DNA of 42,054 nt from Deltaproteobacteria bacterium (GCA_005879605.1 VBKE01000008.1:1-42054), one strand, 5' to 3'. Shown: positions 1-10,725, counted from the first letter of the stretch. Numbers and translations are program-made. The notes: a model not told the origin generated them from the sequence alone.

Positions 1-416
1 CGATTGCGGCTCGCCAGCTCGAACCGTTCCACATTGAAAACCGGGTGATAGGGCATCGGCAAGCCGTTGAGCGCCAGCACGCCAAAGAAAGCCGACAGGG
101 CCGCTATGAGAATCGTCAGCTCAAAAGTCACGGGGATAAAGGAAGGCCAACTGTTCAGCGGCCTGCCGCCGACGTTAATCGGATAGTCGATAACGGCCAG
201 CCAATATTGCAAAAAAAATCCACCGAGACATCCGAGGATCCCGCCGCTCAGTACGATGAGCGGGACGCGTGTCCGATGAAAGCCCAGCGCTTCCGCCAGT
301 CCTTCGACCGGAAACGGCGAATAGGCGTCCATCTTGCGAAATCCTTCCGCAAAGGCCCGGTGCGCTGCGGCAACCAGGGCCTCGGGATTATCGAACTCCG
401 CGATTAGGCCATACAT
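1..416 (-). CDS. actD: Alternative complex III subunit D (DUF3341 membrane protein), 3' end cut by window edge
   Basis: The first 138 residues are visible; the rest lies beyond the left edge. The protein begins MYGLIAEFDNPEALVAAAHR, the typical start of the DUF3341/ActD family, an integral membrane subunit of the quinol-oxidising alternative complex III. Two hydrophobic stretches can be read, one around residues 50-70 (VPLIVLSGGILGCLGGFFLQ) and one around residues 95-115, matching the two membrane helices of ActD. The ATG at 414-416 is preceded by GGAAAG at a sensible distance. It follows actC by 42 bases on the same strand, in the order actA-B-C-D known for this complex. ActE and ActF would be expected next, outside the window. 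Confidence 0.9.
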   Translation of the reverse strand, partial: MYGLIAEFDNPEALVAAAHRAFAEGFRKMDAYSPFPVEGLAEALGFHRTRVPLIVLSGGILGCLGGFFLQYWLAVIDYPINVGGRPLNSWPSFIPVTFELTILIAALSAFFGVLALNGLPMPYHPVFNVERFELASRN

Positions 417-458
417 AGAATTCTTTCCATAAAAGCGATTAACCTTGCGGCGCGTTCG

Positions 459-1844
<1,386 letters not shown>

Positions 1845-1847
1845 GAG

Positions 1848-4800
1848 TTAAGTCTTTTCGATTTCCGGATTGGGGTTGCGCAGCTTCGCCTGATACGTGG
1901 TTCGCGGTTTTGTGTTCAATTCAGCGAGAAGTCCGTAATTCAATGGCCCGGCTTTTAACTTTGCAACGCGACTGTTTGGGTCATTGATGTCGCCAAACAC
2001 AATCGCCTGCGTAGGACAAGCCTGTTGGCACGCCGTCAGGATTTCACCATCGCGGACCCGGCGATCTTCTTTTTCGGCGTCGATCTTTTTGGCGTTGATT
2101 CGCTGCACACAATAGGTGCACTTTTCCATCACACCGCGGGAGCGCACCGTAACATTGGGATTATGTAACGGTTTTAGACTCGGCGTTTTGAAGTCTGCGT
2201 ACTCGAAGAAATTGAAACGCCGTACCTTGTAGGGGCAGTTGTTCGAGCAATAGCGGGTTCCGACGCAGCGGTTGTAAGTCATGTCGTTGAGGCCCTCGTG
2301 ACTATGGGTTGTGGCGTGGACCGGACAGACCAGCTCGCATGGTGCGTTCTCGCATTGCATGCACGGCACCGGTTGATGGTACGTCTCCGGCTTATCTAGA
2401 TCGCCCTTGTAATAGCGGTCGATGCGGATCCAATGCATCTCCCGCCCGCGCAGGACCTCGCTTTTTCCCACAATGGGGCCGTTGTTTTCCGCTTCGCATG
2501 CAACCACGCAGGCGTTACAGCCGATGCAGGAGTTGATGTCGATCGCCATGCCCCAAGCGTATCCTTCATATTTGAAGCCCGGATAGAGACTCTGGGACGA
2601 CGCTTCTTCCTCGGCCATTTCGCGGACGAAATTCGGATTCTTGTGGTATGCGTCAAGAGTGCCGACTCGAACCAGCTGACGCCCTTCCATGAGTTGGTGG
2701 AACTGTGTGCAGGCGAGCGGGTATTGATCGCCCGTTTTGCGGATCTCGACGCCCGAACCGTGCCAGGGAGCATCCGAGGTGCGCAATGCATAAGCGTTAA
2801 ATCCGGTGCCGTTTCCAACCCGTCCCGCTCGCGTGCGGCCGTATCCAAGGTGTACTGTAACGCAGTCGTTGGGTTGCCCCGGTAGAATCCACGCAACGCC
2901 CCGGAGCTTGCGTCCTTTATATTGGAGCTCCACCGTGTCGCTATGGATGGTGCCATGCTCGCCACCGGTCGTTCCAACCCGATAGTTGAGACCGAATCGC
3001 TCCGCCGTCAGCGGGCTAAAAAAAATGGCGTTGTCCCAGGTAAGCTTGGTAAGAGGCTTCGGTAGTTCCTGCAGCCAGCCGTTGTTAGCGAAACGACCGT
3101 CGAAAATCGTCGGGTCGGGCCGAAACACAATTTCCACACCCCGTCGATTTCCGTCGGCAAAACCGGGTGGCTTTTTTTCTTGTTCTTTGCCAGAGGCGAA
3201 TCCCGAATGGAGATCTCGTTTCAACGAGACGTGCCTGACCGGCGCTGCGGTTCCGGCAACCACGCCGTTGTGGAGCGCAGTTCGCCAAAACAGCTCGAAA
3301 TTCTTCGCTCCACCCTGCTGCTTCCAGTAATCCCTCACGATCTCGTAGCTCGATCGCCCCGGCTGGCCCGCCAGCGCCGCAACAACTTCATGCGCGGTGC
3401 GACCGCCGTACAGTGGCGCAATCAACGGTTGAATGATCGTTACCGTGCCGTCGTAAGCGCGTACGTCGCTCCAGGACTCCAGATAGTGCGCCTCCGGGAC
3501 GTGCCAATGACACAAAGCCGAGGTCTCGTCTTCGTACAACGATAAGTGAATGCTAAAATTCGCCTTAACGAGGTTGCCGGCAAAATTGAGATCCGCCGGC
3601 GCCGTGTAGACCGGGTTACCGCCGATCATGATCAGCACCTGAACCAAATTGGCTTCCATGTCGCGTACGAGATCGCGAATCGATTCCGTCTGGCTGATCG
3701 GTTGCGCTTCGACGGGATCGGTATAAATCACGGTCGTTCCGACGTTGCCAAGCGCTTGATTCATCGCGTGCGCCAACGCATGCACCACGGAAGACTGTTG
3801 GTCTCCGGCTACAACGATGCTGTTGCCACGATGGCGCTGCAGATCGCGAACCAGCGCTTGCGCCCACTTATCGTAGCGAGTGGAAGGAGCCGATTCCTCC
3901 GGTGGGAGCTGAACGCCCAGACCTCTTGCAACGGCTTTAGTGAAGCTCTCGACTTCACTCGGCCGAAGAGCGAGCCGGTGATCGGCCATCGACCCGCTAA
4001 TCGTTGGCGTGCTTTCGACGACGTAGAGCCGGTTCATCTCGTTCTTCCCATTGACGCGCCGCTTGTCGGCAAAGTCGCGCGCATAGCGCACATTGGCGGG
4101 GCCAGCAAAGAGAAAATCGGCGTCTATCGATAGGACGACCTCGGCCTTGTCGAAGCGATAAAGCGACTCGACGACCTCGCCGAAGGCAAGCCGGGAACCT
4201 TCTCGCACGAAATCCCGTCCGGCGGGTTCGTATTGATGCCACTTTGCTTTGGGAAATTTTTTCAACAACTCTTTCAGCTGATAAGCCAAAGTCGGAGAAG
4301 TTACCGTCTCGGTCAAAATACGCAGTCCGGCGCCTTGATTCAGGCGCTGGGGTTCAAGTTCGGCGTTCACGGCGGAAAAGAACGCGTTCCAGGTACTGAT
4401 CATCCCCGCATTGTTGAGGACGCGAGAACGATCCGGATCATAAAGGCCTAACACCGAAGCCTGTACAAACGCATCGCTCGCGCCGAGGCTTCCCGGATGA
4501 TCAGGATTTCCTTCCGCCTTCGTCGGCCGCCCCATATGACTTTCGGCCAAAACACCGCGGCCAAAACCGCCGATCGGCATCGCCGTGGCAAAAAAGAGCG
4601 GCTTGCCCGGTATCATTTCCTCCGGCTGCCTCACGTAAGGCACAATCTTTTCGTCCGGCGGTGCCGGAGACGAACTCAAGCAACCGCTCAAGCCGGCCAG
4701 AGCTAGAGAAGCGCCCATGACCTTCAAAAATTCCCGACGATCGAGCGAGCCCAGCCAGACGGAAGCGTGCCGCGGAAACTCTCGCTGCAGGAGTTCTTTG

Positions 4801-4907
4801 AAATCTTCGGTGTCGGCCAGTTCTTCCAGACAGCGCCAGTACTCCACGCCTCGAACCGTCGAAAGTCGTCGTCGGATGAAATTCAAATCCATCGACCGTT
4901 CGCTCAT
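1848..4907 (-). CDS. actB: Alternative complex III iron-sulfur subunit B (molybdopterin-oxidoreductase-like domain fused to a ferredoxin domain)
   Basis: A 1019-residue protein. Near residue 55 it has a twin-arginine motif (DRREFLK), a hydrophobic stretch and a lipobox-like LSGC, suggesting Tat export and possibly lipid anchoring. Residues of about 90-720 resemble the molybdopterin oxidoreductase fold that in ActB is thought to carry no cofactor. Residues of about 780-1000 form a ferredoxin domain with cysteine groups CIGCNACVVAC, CMQCENAPCELVC, CVGTRYCSNNC, CTYC and CQQAC, enough for several iron-sulfur clusters. The subunit carries electrons from quinol to the ActA hemes. It sits between actA (14-base gap) and actC (3-base gap). 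Full length for a fused ActB. Confidence 0.95.
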   Translation of the reverse strand: MSERSMDLNFIRRRLSTVRGVEYWRCLEELADTEDFKELLQREFPRHASVWLGSLDRREFLKVMGASLALAGLSGCLSSSPAPPDEKIVPYVRQPEEMIPGKPLFFATAMPIGGFGRGVLAESHMGRPTKAEGNPDHPGSLGASDAFVQASVLGLYDPDRSRVLNNAGMISTWNAFFSAVNAELEPQRLNQGAGLRILTETVTSPTLAYQLKELLKKFPKAKWHQYEPAGRDFVREGSRLAFGEVVESLYRFDKAEVVLSIDADFLFAGPANVRYARDFADKRRVNGKNEMNRLYVVESTPTISGSMADHRLALRPSEVESFTKAVARGLGVQLPPEESAPSTRYDKWAQALVRDLQRHRGNSIVVAGDQQSSVVHALAHAMNQALGNVGTTVIYTDPVEAQPISQTESIRDLVRDMEANLVQVLIMIGGNPVYTAPADLNFAGNLVKANFSIHLSLYEDETSALCHWHVPEAHYLESWSDVRAYDGTVTIIQPLIAPLYGGRTAHEVVAALAGQPGRSSYEIVRDYWKQQGGAKNFELFWRTALHNGVVAGTAAPVRHVSLKRDLHSGFASGKEQEKKPPGFADGNRRGVEIVFRPDPTIFDGRFANNGWLQELPKPLTKLTWDNAIFFSPLTAERFGLNYRVGTTGGEHGTIHSDTVELQYKGRKLRGVAWILPGQPNDCVTVHLGYGRTRAGRVGNGTGFNAYALRTSDAPWHGSGVEIRKTGDQYPLACTQFHQLMEGRQLVRVGTLDAYHKNPNFVREMAEEEASSQSLYPGFKYEGYAWGMAIDINSCIGCNACVVACEAENNGPIVGKSEVLRGREMHWIRIDRYYKGDLDKPETYHQPVPCMQCENAPCELVCPVHATTHSHEGLNDMTYNRCVGTRYCSNNCPYKVRRFNFFEYADFKTPSLKPLHNPNVTVRSRGVMEKCTYCVQRINAKKIDAEKEDRRVRDGEILTACQQACPTQAIVFGDINDPNSRVAKLKAGPLNYGLLAELNTKPRTTYQAKLRNPNPEIEKT

Positions 4908-4920
4908 TGGCGCTCTCCTG

Positions 4921-5571
4921 TTATCGATGACATGTAGAACAACTCGTCAACTTCTGAATTTTGTATTCCCGGACCAGTTTTCTGCCGAGCGCGAGTTGAT
5001 CCGCGGGCGGCAGATAATCCATGCTGAACACGTACTCTCGGGGGCGGACGAAGCGTTCCGGTTCACGGTGACACTCGAGGCACCAGTCCATGTAAAGAGT
5101 GTTTTCGCGCCACATGAGCGGCATCTGATCGACCCGGCCATGACAAGTGGAACAGCCGACACCCTTGTGGACATGAATGCTATGGTCGAAATAGACAAAG
5201 CCCGGGAGATTGTGGACTCGGGTCCACTGAATCGACTTTCCCGTACGAAAACTTTCCCTGACGGGTTCCAAGATCGGACTGTCAGCCCAAATCTGGGTGT
5301 GGCAATTCATGCAGGTTTTTGTCGGCGGGATGCCGGCGAAAGAACTTTCCTCGACCGACGTATGGCAATAGCGACAATCGATGCCATCGTCACCGACATG
5401 ATGCTTATGACTGAAGGGTATCGGTTGGCTGCGAGCGACGCCGACTTCCGTGACGTACGATGATTCGTTGATCGCTGCCATAGCGGCCACCAGCGCGACG
5501 AGCAGAGCCGCGCCGCCGAAAATACTCACTCTGGAAATGGTGTTGGTGCTCGGGTGAAAAATCTGCGACAT
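4921..5571 (-). CDS. actA: Alternative complex III pentaheme cytochrome c subunit A
   Basis: A 216-residue protein with one N-terminal membrane segment (about residues 18-34, GGAALLVALVAAMAAIN) and five CxxCH heme motifs: CRYCH, CMNCH, CSTCH, CLECH and, at the very C-terminus, CSTCH. Five hemes and a membrane anchor are the known arrangement of ActA, the periplasmic electron-exit subunit of alternative complex III. It is first of the act genes, 143 bases after the response regulator gene on the same strand. The ATG at 5569-5571 is the only sensible start; a GAGGAA lies rather far upstream, so the ribosome site is weak. Confidence 0.93.
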   Translation of the reverse strand: MSQIFHPSTNTISRVSIFGGAALLVALVAAMAAINESSYVTEVGVARSQPIPFSHKHHVGDDGIDCRYCHTSVEESSFAGIPPTKTCMNCHTQIWADSPILEPVRESFRTGKSIQWTRVHNLPGFVYFDHSIHVHKGVGCSTCHGRVDQMPLMWRENTLYMDWCLECHREPERFVRPREYVFSMDYLPPADQLALGRKLVREYKIQKLTSCSTCHR

Positions 5572-5714
5572 CGATGTTTGCCAATTCCTCGATGAGTAAC
5601 GGAACTTCCAGCGTTGCTCGTAGATGCCGACGGGAGGACGCTACCGCGCTTCGCATCATGCTAGGGTTGTCGGCTGGGTAAATCGTCCGCCTTGGCACAG
5701 TCGCCGAGAGCCGG

Positions 5715-7073
5715 TCAGTCCTCGGCGTGAATGTCCAAACTTTCCAGTTTTCGATAGAGGGAGGAGCGGCTGACGCCTAAAAGCCGCGCCGCTCGTGTTT
5801 TATCTCCGGCAGTCTCCTTGAGAACGTTTTCAATATGGCTTTTCTCGTAAGATTGAACGGCGATCCGCAGATTGTTTCCCGCCGATAGATTAGGCTCGTC
5901 TTTCGGCGCCTCCCATTGGGGTAGTTCCGCTGGCGTGATCCATTCACCGTTGCCCAGAATCATCGCCCGCTCGATCACATTATCGAGTTCACGCACGTTG
6001 CCCTTCCAAGGAAGCGACATCAGAATCTTCAACGCCGCATTGCCGGCCCCCTTGTAGGTTCTCTTCATTTCAGCGTTGTGCCGTCGGATAAGGTGATCCA
6101 CCAACAACGGTATGTCTTCACGCCGTTCTCTCAGTCCGGGAACACGAATATTAATGACATTGAGTCGGTAATAGAGGTCTTCACGAAATCGATCCTCCGC
6201 AACTTCCATTTGCAGGTCGCGGTTTGTCGAGGCGATAATGCGGACGTTTAGCCGCGTCGGATGCGTCGATCCAATAGGCAGTACTTCTTTGTCTTCGATG
6301 ACGCGGAGAATTTTGGGCTGCAGGCTGAGTGGCAGTTCACCGATCTCGTCAAGAAAAATCGTCCCACCTTGAGCGCGCTGGAAGAGTCCCTCTTGAGAGC
6401 TCGCGGCACCGGTAAACGATCCTTTCACGTGCCCAAACAGTTGGCTTTCAAGAAGCGTTTCCGGTATCGCGCTGCAGTTGACCGGTAGAAACACCATATC
6501 CGCCCGAGGACTCTGCAAGTGAATCGTGCGGGCGACCACTTCCTTGCCGACCCCGCTCTCGCCGGTGATCAATACGTTGGAGCTCGTCGGCGCGACTTTT
6601 GAAATCATCGCTAATATGTCTTGAATGATGCGGCTTTCGCCGATGAGGCCGGCGGCTTCGGAATTGGCGTTGATCTGGCGGCGCAGTATCTGGACTTCCC
6701 ACGCTAAGCTCTTGTACTGCAAAAGGCGATTGACTTTCTGCAGGACATCTTCGATAACCACCGGTTTCAATATATAATCCTGCGCCCCCATGCGAAATGC
6801 CTCGATGGCTGAATCCACCGATGCATATCCCGTCATGAGCAAGAACATCGTTTGGGGTGAGACATTGCGGAGATGACGGAGCACGCCCAAGCCGTCGGTA
6901 CCGGGCATCTTTAGATCGCTCAACACCAGATCGAAATCGATCTTATTGATGGCGTCGATCGCACCATCGCCGTTTTCCGCCTCATAGATGTGATAATCTT
7001 CGCTCTCCAACACTCGCGCCAGATTTTTGCGCGGCAAGGAGTCGTCGTCCGCTATCAGGATAGTCGCACTCAT
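5715..7073 (-). CDS. Sigma-54-dependent response regulator, NtrC family
   Basis: A 452-residue activator. Receiver domain at about residues 1-120, with the acidic pocket (DDD at 9-11), phospho-acceptor Asp53 (VLSDLKMPG), Thr81 and Lys103 all present, so it should be phosphorylatable. AAA+ domain at about 140-375, with Walker A GESGVGKE (171-178), the sigma-54 contact loop as GSFTGA (218-223, one change from GAFTGA) and Walker B FLDEIGEL. Fis-type helix-turn-helix at the C-terminus (KTRAARLLGVSRSSLYRKL). No histidine kinase gene is adjacent. It lies upstream of actA on the same strand, so the act operon is a plausible target (inference). A sigma-54 promoter precedes it. The exact family member (AtoC, ZraR and others) cannot be told. 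Confidence 0.93.
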   Translation of the reverse strand: MSATILIADDDSLPRKNLARVLESEDYHIYEAENGDGAIDAINKIDFDLVLSDLKMPGTDGLGVLRHLRNVSPQTMFLLMTGYASVDSAIEAFRMGAQDYILKPVVIEDVLQKVNRLLQYKSLAWEVQILRRQINANSEAAGLIGESRIIQDILAMISKVAPTSSNVLITGESGVGKEVVARTIHLQSPRADMVFLPVNCSAIPETLLESQLFGHVKGSFTGAASSQEGLFQRAQGGTIFLDEIGELPLSLQPKILRVIEDKEVLPIGSTHPTRLNVRIIASTNRDLQMEVAEDRFREDLYYRLNVINIRVPGLRERREDIPLLVDHLIRRHNAEMKRTYKGAGNAALKILMSLPWKGNVRELDNVIERAMILGNGEWITPAELPQWEAPKDEPNLSAGNNLRIAVQSYEKSHIENVLKETAGDKTRAARLLGVSRSSLYRKLESLDIHAED

Positions 7074-7120
7074 TTCGTGTTTTGTTTTGATGGGAGCGAT
7101 TCTTGTGAATTAAAATATGG

Positions 7121-7136
7121 GCAAAGGCTGTGCCAA
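7121..7136 (-). promoter_or_regulatory. Sigma-54 (-24/-12) promoter in front of the response regulator
   Basis: Read on the minus strand, the sequence is TTGGCAC, five bases, TTGC, a full match to the core TGGCAC-N5-TTGC consensus with the invariant GG and GC correctly spaced. Transcription would start near 7110 and give a leader of about 37 bases before the ATG at 7073. Because the downstream gene is itself a sigma-54 activator, autoregulation or activation by another activator such as the one at 22378-24423 is likely (inference). Confidence 0.72.
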
Positions 7137-7199
7137 TTGAGAAATCCTAAAAAAGACACAGAACTTAAAACACTGCCCTTCGATTCGATGTCACAATTT

Positions 7200-7230
7200 T
7201 AGGACAAAAGCGTGACCGTTGTCCTATTTT
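7200..7230. repeat. 8-bp inverted repeat TAGGACAA-N11-TTGTCCTA
   Basis: Two perfect 8-base arms (7200-7207 and 7219-7226) separated by 11 bases, followed by TTTT. It sits 64 bases upstream of the sigma-54 promoter of the response regulator. It could be an activator-binding dyad (enhancer-type site at about -90 from the expected start) or a weak hairpin terminator. The gap holds no convincing gene on the plus strand that would need a terminator, so a protein-binding site is somewhat preferred. Confidence 0.45.
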
Positions 7231-7383
7231 CACTACACCGGCTTAACGCATTGCATCTTCAAAACTGAAGCAGCCTTCTGCCGTTTCATGCCCGCGTCCG
7301 AGACAGGCGTGCGATCTCTTCCAGCCGACTAGCTAATTTTTTTGCGATCGCGTTTAGGAGCTACGAACTGTTCGGATTCCTAT

Positions 7384-7731
7384 TTAAAAAATTAATAGTT
7401 GCACCGCAGACCGCGCCCACAAGACAAACATTAGGACCATCCCAACGGCCGGCACTAGGAGAAAGAGTCCCCCGGCGATATCAAGAGGAGCAGACTTTGG
7501 GCAAGAAATTCCCACTGGACGTCGCGTGCGAATATTTTCATTGGGCGTGAGTTCATCCGAGGATGAATTCGGTTTTTCTCTGATCAAGGCGGAGGCAAAC
7601 AGTCTCAGTTCTTGACGCTGTTCGGCCGGGCGCCGGAAGATTGTCCCACAATGGGGAACGGACCCGACCTCAGAAATAAAAACACAGTAAACAATGTAAA
7701 CGAAATCCGCTCCGGCATGATATTTGTTCAC
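7384..7731 (-). CDS. Doubtful small ORF with a C-terminal hydrophobic segment
   Basis: 115 residues if started at GTG 7731. No family is recognised. The last 30 residues (DIAGGLFLLVPAVGMVLMFV and on) look like a membrane helix. A perfect AGGAGG (7731-7736) overlaps the GTG, so it cannot serve that start. It is 12 bases from an ATG at 7718 in another frame, which would give only a 37-residue peptide with a hydrophobic middle (ISFTLFTVFLFL). Either the short peptide is real, or the locus is a frameshifted remnant, or neither is expressed. It occupies the gap between the response regulator and sucA. Confidence 0.25.
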   Translation of the reverse strand: MNKYHAGADFVYIVYCVFISEVGSVPHCGTIFRRPAEQRQELRLFASALIREKPNSSSDELTPNENIRTRRPVGISCPKSAPLDIAGGLFLLVPAVGMVLMFVLWARSAVQLLIF

Positions 7732-7759
7732 CTCCTAGATACTGCGATTTCAATGGACA

Positions 7760-7788
7760 TTGACGGAACGAAGTTTGGAGGATAATTT
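7760..7788 (+). promoter_or_regulatory. Likely sigma-70 promoter for the sucA-sucB genes
   Basis: TTGACG (7760-7765), a 17-base spacer and TAATTT (7783-7788), about 90 bases before the sucA start. The same stretch contains GGAGG (7777-7781) before a seven-codon reading frame (ATG 7789 to TGA 7809, MNIKFA), but if the promoter is used that ribosome site would not be transcribed. No other candidate promoter is evident in this gap. Confidence 0.45.
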
Positions 7789-7876
7789 ATGAATATAAAG
7801 TTCGCCTGATTTTCGTTAAGGTAGATCCGAGTCAAGCAGCAAAATTTGATCGCCCACGACAGAAGTACATTTCGAA

Positions 7877-10669
7877 ATGACTGAGCTGACAAACATCGCA
7901 AACTTGGCCTATGTCGAGGCACTCTACCGTGAATACCTCACAGATCCGTCTGCCGTTGCGCCTGAGTGGCAAAAATATTTCGCCCAATCGAACCACGAAA
8001 ATGGTCACCCGGCGTCTTCCGCCGGGGGGGCCGAATTCCAACCTCCCCCCCGCCTCGTTGCCGCTCCGGTGAATGGACGCGCGCAAGAGCCCTCGTATCA
8101 AACGGCTCTGACGCTGCAAAATCAACTCAACGAAATGATCCGCGCGTATCGCGCCCTCGGACACCTGAAAGCGCGCGTGGACCCTTTGAATCTACGCAAC
8201 CTAACCGAAGCGAGATTAGAGCCGGAATTCTTCGGTTTCACAGACTCCCACATGGACAAGCTCTTCGCGTCCGAGTCGATGCCCCTGAGCGGACCCTTCA
8301 CTTTGCGCGAGATTCTTCACCAGCTTCACAACACCTACTGCGGGCCGATCGGCGTGGAGTTTATGCACATCGATGACCCCGGGATTAGGGATTGGTTGCA
8401 GCGACGCATCGAGCCGACGCAGAATCGTTCGGAATTCAACCGAGACGAGCAAGTTCGAATTCTCACCCGGCTGATCGAAGCCCACACCTTCGAACAATTC
8501 ATTCGAAGGAAGTTCCTCGGCGCGAAAACCTTCTCCTTGGAAGGCGCGGAAAGCCTGATTGCTCTAATCGACGTCGCCATCGAGAAAGCCGCCGAAGACG
8601 GCGTGAAAGAAATCGTGCTGGGAATGGCTCACCGCGGTCGTCTGAACGTGCTCGCTAACATTTTGCACAAGAAACCACGCGACATCTTTCGCGAGTTTAT
8701 CGATCCGTCGGTTGCGCACGCCGACGGCAGTGGCGATGTCAAGTACCACTTAGGTCATAGTGATGATTACCAGACTCGGGCGGGCCACAAAGTCCATTTG
8801 TCGTTGTGCTTTAACCCGAGCCACCTTGAGTTCGTAAATCCAGTGGCCTTGGGGCGCATCCGGGCCAAACAGGACCGAACCGGTGACACCGAGCGGGTCC
8901 GCGGCATGGTGCTTTTGATTCACGGCGATGCAAGTTTTGCCGGTGAAGGCATTGTTCAGGAGAGTCTGAATCTCAGCCGGCTCAACGGCTATGAGGTCGG
9001 CGGCACGCTTCACGTCGTTATCAACAACCAGATCGGATTCACGACGGCTCCGAGGGAAGCGAGGTCCTCTGCTTACGCGACCGACATCGTCAAGATGCTG
9101 CAAATTCCCGTTTTTCACGTGAACGGTGATGACCCCGAAGCCGTCGCCCACGTAGTGCGACTCGCCTTGGATTTCCGGCGAGAATTCAAGCAAGACGCCG
9201 TCATCGACCTGTACTGTTATCGGCGCCTCGGCCACAACGAAGGCGATGAGCCCACGTTCACACAACCACGGCTGTACCAAGCGATTAAGAAACAGAAACC
9301 CGTACACGAGCGCTATCTCGAGCGTTTGGTCGGGCTTAACTCCTTCACGCGCGAACAAGCAGAGGAGTTTGAGTCAAGACGGCTTGAATCGTTGGAGCAA
9401 GAATTGTCGCTGGTCCGAAACGATGGCCATCCGCCGGCAGCCGAAGGGTTTCAAGGTGTCTGGGCCGATTATCACGGCGGTCTCGAGAGCGAGGCGCGGG
9501 AAGTTGAGACTAGCATCGAGCCTGATCGTCTTTCCGCTTACCTGGATAGACAAACGCGATTGCCGGAAGATTTTCATCCCCATCCGAAGATCGAGCGCGC
9601 CATAGAGGCTCGACGAAAAATGGCGGAAGGGAAACAGCCGCTTGATTGGTCCGCGGCTGAATCACTGGCCTTCGCGAGCTTGGCCACAGAGGGGATACGG
9701 ATAAGGCTTAGCGGGCAGGATAGCGCCCGCGGAACTTTCAGTCATCGGCACGCCGTTCTTCACGATTATCAGAACGGTCACGAATACTTTCCCTTGCAAC
9801 ATCTGGCTCCTGATCAGGCGCCGGTGGAAATTTACAACAGCCCTCTGTCCGAGGCCGGCGTGTTAGGTTTTGAGTATGGATATAGTCTCGACTTTCCGGA
9901 CGGACTGATTCTGTGGGAGGCCCAATTTGGAGATTTTTCCAACGCCGCGCAAGTGTTCATCGACCAGTTCATTACAACGGCGGAGGAAAAGTGGCGAAGG
10001 CTGAGCGGGCTTGTGCTGCTATTGCCCCACGGATTCGAAGGAATGGGGCCTGAGCATTCGAGCGCCCGTCTCGAGCGGTTCCTCCAATTAGGCGCCAAAG
10101 ACAATATCCAAGTCGTATATCCGACGACGCCCGCTCAATATTTTCACTGCCTTCGCCGACAGGCTCTGCGTAAATGGCGCAAGCCGCTGGTCATAATGAC
10201 GCCCAAGAGTCTTTTACGGCACCCTCAGGCAACCTCGAGCCTCGACGATTTTTCACAGGCAAGATTTCAGCCGGTTATCACCGGTATTCTTGACGAATCT
10301 CACGCTGCGAAGCGAGTGGTACTTTGCAGTGGGAAAATCTATTACGACCTCGAGAAAAAGCGGCGAGAGTTAAACCGGATGGAAGTTCCGATCATAAGAA
10401 TCGAGCAGCTCTATCCTTTTCCAGATGAGGCCATAAATTCTGCTCTCGATCCTTACCCCGACGATGTCCCACTTGTTTGGGCGCAGGAAGAACCCGAGAA
10501 CATGGGGGCCTGGTGGTATTTGAATCTTAAATTTAGACGCACCCTGTTCAAGAATCGGGCTGTGTCGGTCGTATCGCGTAAGGCCTCGGCCAGTCCGGCG
10601 ACCGGCTCGGCGACGCGACACAAAGAACAGCAAGAGCGTTTACTAGCCGCGGCCTTCGACATCCTGTGA
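7877..10669 (+). CDS. sucA: 2-oxoglutarate dehydrogenase E1 component
   Basis: A 930-residue thiamine diphosphate enzyme that decarboxylates 2-oxoglutarate and transfers the succinyl group to the E2 lipoyl domain in the TCA cycle. The N-terminus has the E1o signature (YVEALYREYLTDPSAVAPEW). Other motifs are AHRGRLNVL, GDASFAGEGIVQE, INNQIGFTT and YRRLGHNEGDEP. Length is normal for OGDH E1 (about 900-950), with no N-terminal acyltransferase fusion of the mycobacterial Kgd type. The ATG at 7877 gives the correct family N-terminus although only a weak ribosome site precedes it. The E2 gene follows after 56 bases and is probably co-transcribed. Confidence 0.96.
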   Translation: MTELTNIANLAYVEALYREYLTDPSAVAPEWQKYFAQSNHENGHPASSAGGAEFQPPPRLVAAPVNGRAQEPSYQTALTLQNQLNEMIRAYRALGHLKARVDPLNLRNLTEARLEPEFFGFTDSHMDKLFASESMPLSGPFTLREILHQLHNTYCGPIGVEFMHIDDPGIRDWLQRRIEPTQNRSEFNRDEQVRILTRLIEAHTFEQFIRRKFLGAKTFSLEGAESLIALIDVAIEKAAEDGVKEIVLGMAHRGRLNVLANILHKKPRDIFREFIDPSVAHADGSGDVKYHLGHSDDYQTRAGHKVHLSLCFNPSHLEFVNPVALGRIRAKQDRTGDTERVRGMVLLIHGDASFAGEGIVQESLNLSRLNGYEVGGTLHVVINNQIGFTTAPREARSSAYATDIVKMLQIPVFHVNGDDPEAVAHVVRLALDFRREFKQDAVIDLYCYRRLGHNEGDEPTFTQPRLYQAIKKQKPVHERYLERLVGLNSFTREQAEEFESRRLESLEQELSLVRNDGHPPAAEGFQGVWADYHGGLESEAREVETSIEPDRLSAYLDRQTRLPEDFHPHPKIERAIEARRKMAEGKQPLDWSAAESLAFASLATEGIRIRLSGQDSARGTFSHRHAVLHDYQNGHEYFPLQHLAPDQAPVEIYNSPLSEAGVLGFEYGYSLDFPDGLILWEAQFGDFSNAAQVFIDQFITTAEEKWRRLSGLVLLLPHGFEGMGPEHSSARLERFLQLGAKDNIQVVYPTTPAQYFHCLRRQALRKWRKPLVIMTPKSLLRHPQATSSLDDFSQARFQPVITGILDESHAAKRVVLCSGKIYYDLEKKRRELNRMEVPIIRIEQLYPFPDEAINSALDPYPDDVPLVWAQEEPENMGAWWYLNLKFRRTLFKNRAVSVVSRKASASPATGSATRHKEQQERLLAAAFDIL

Positions 10670-10725
10670 AACTCTGACAGATAACCAGCGCTTGCGGGAC
10701 TAACCTTCGGCTCAGGAGTTTGACC

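Noticed and set aside
5694..5707. Sigma-54 promoter suggested by TTGGCAC on the plus strand
   Set aside because: The -12 element is missing (CCGA instead of TTGC), and it would point into the end of the response regulator gene.
7789..7809. Seven-codon leader peptide MNIKFA before sucA
   Set aside because: It has a GGAGG, but this lies inside the likely promoter spacer, so it would not be transcribed; no attenuator hairpin follows.
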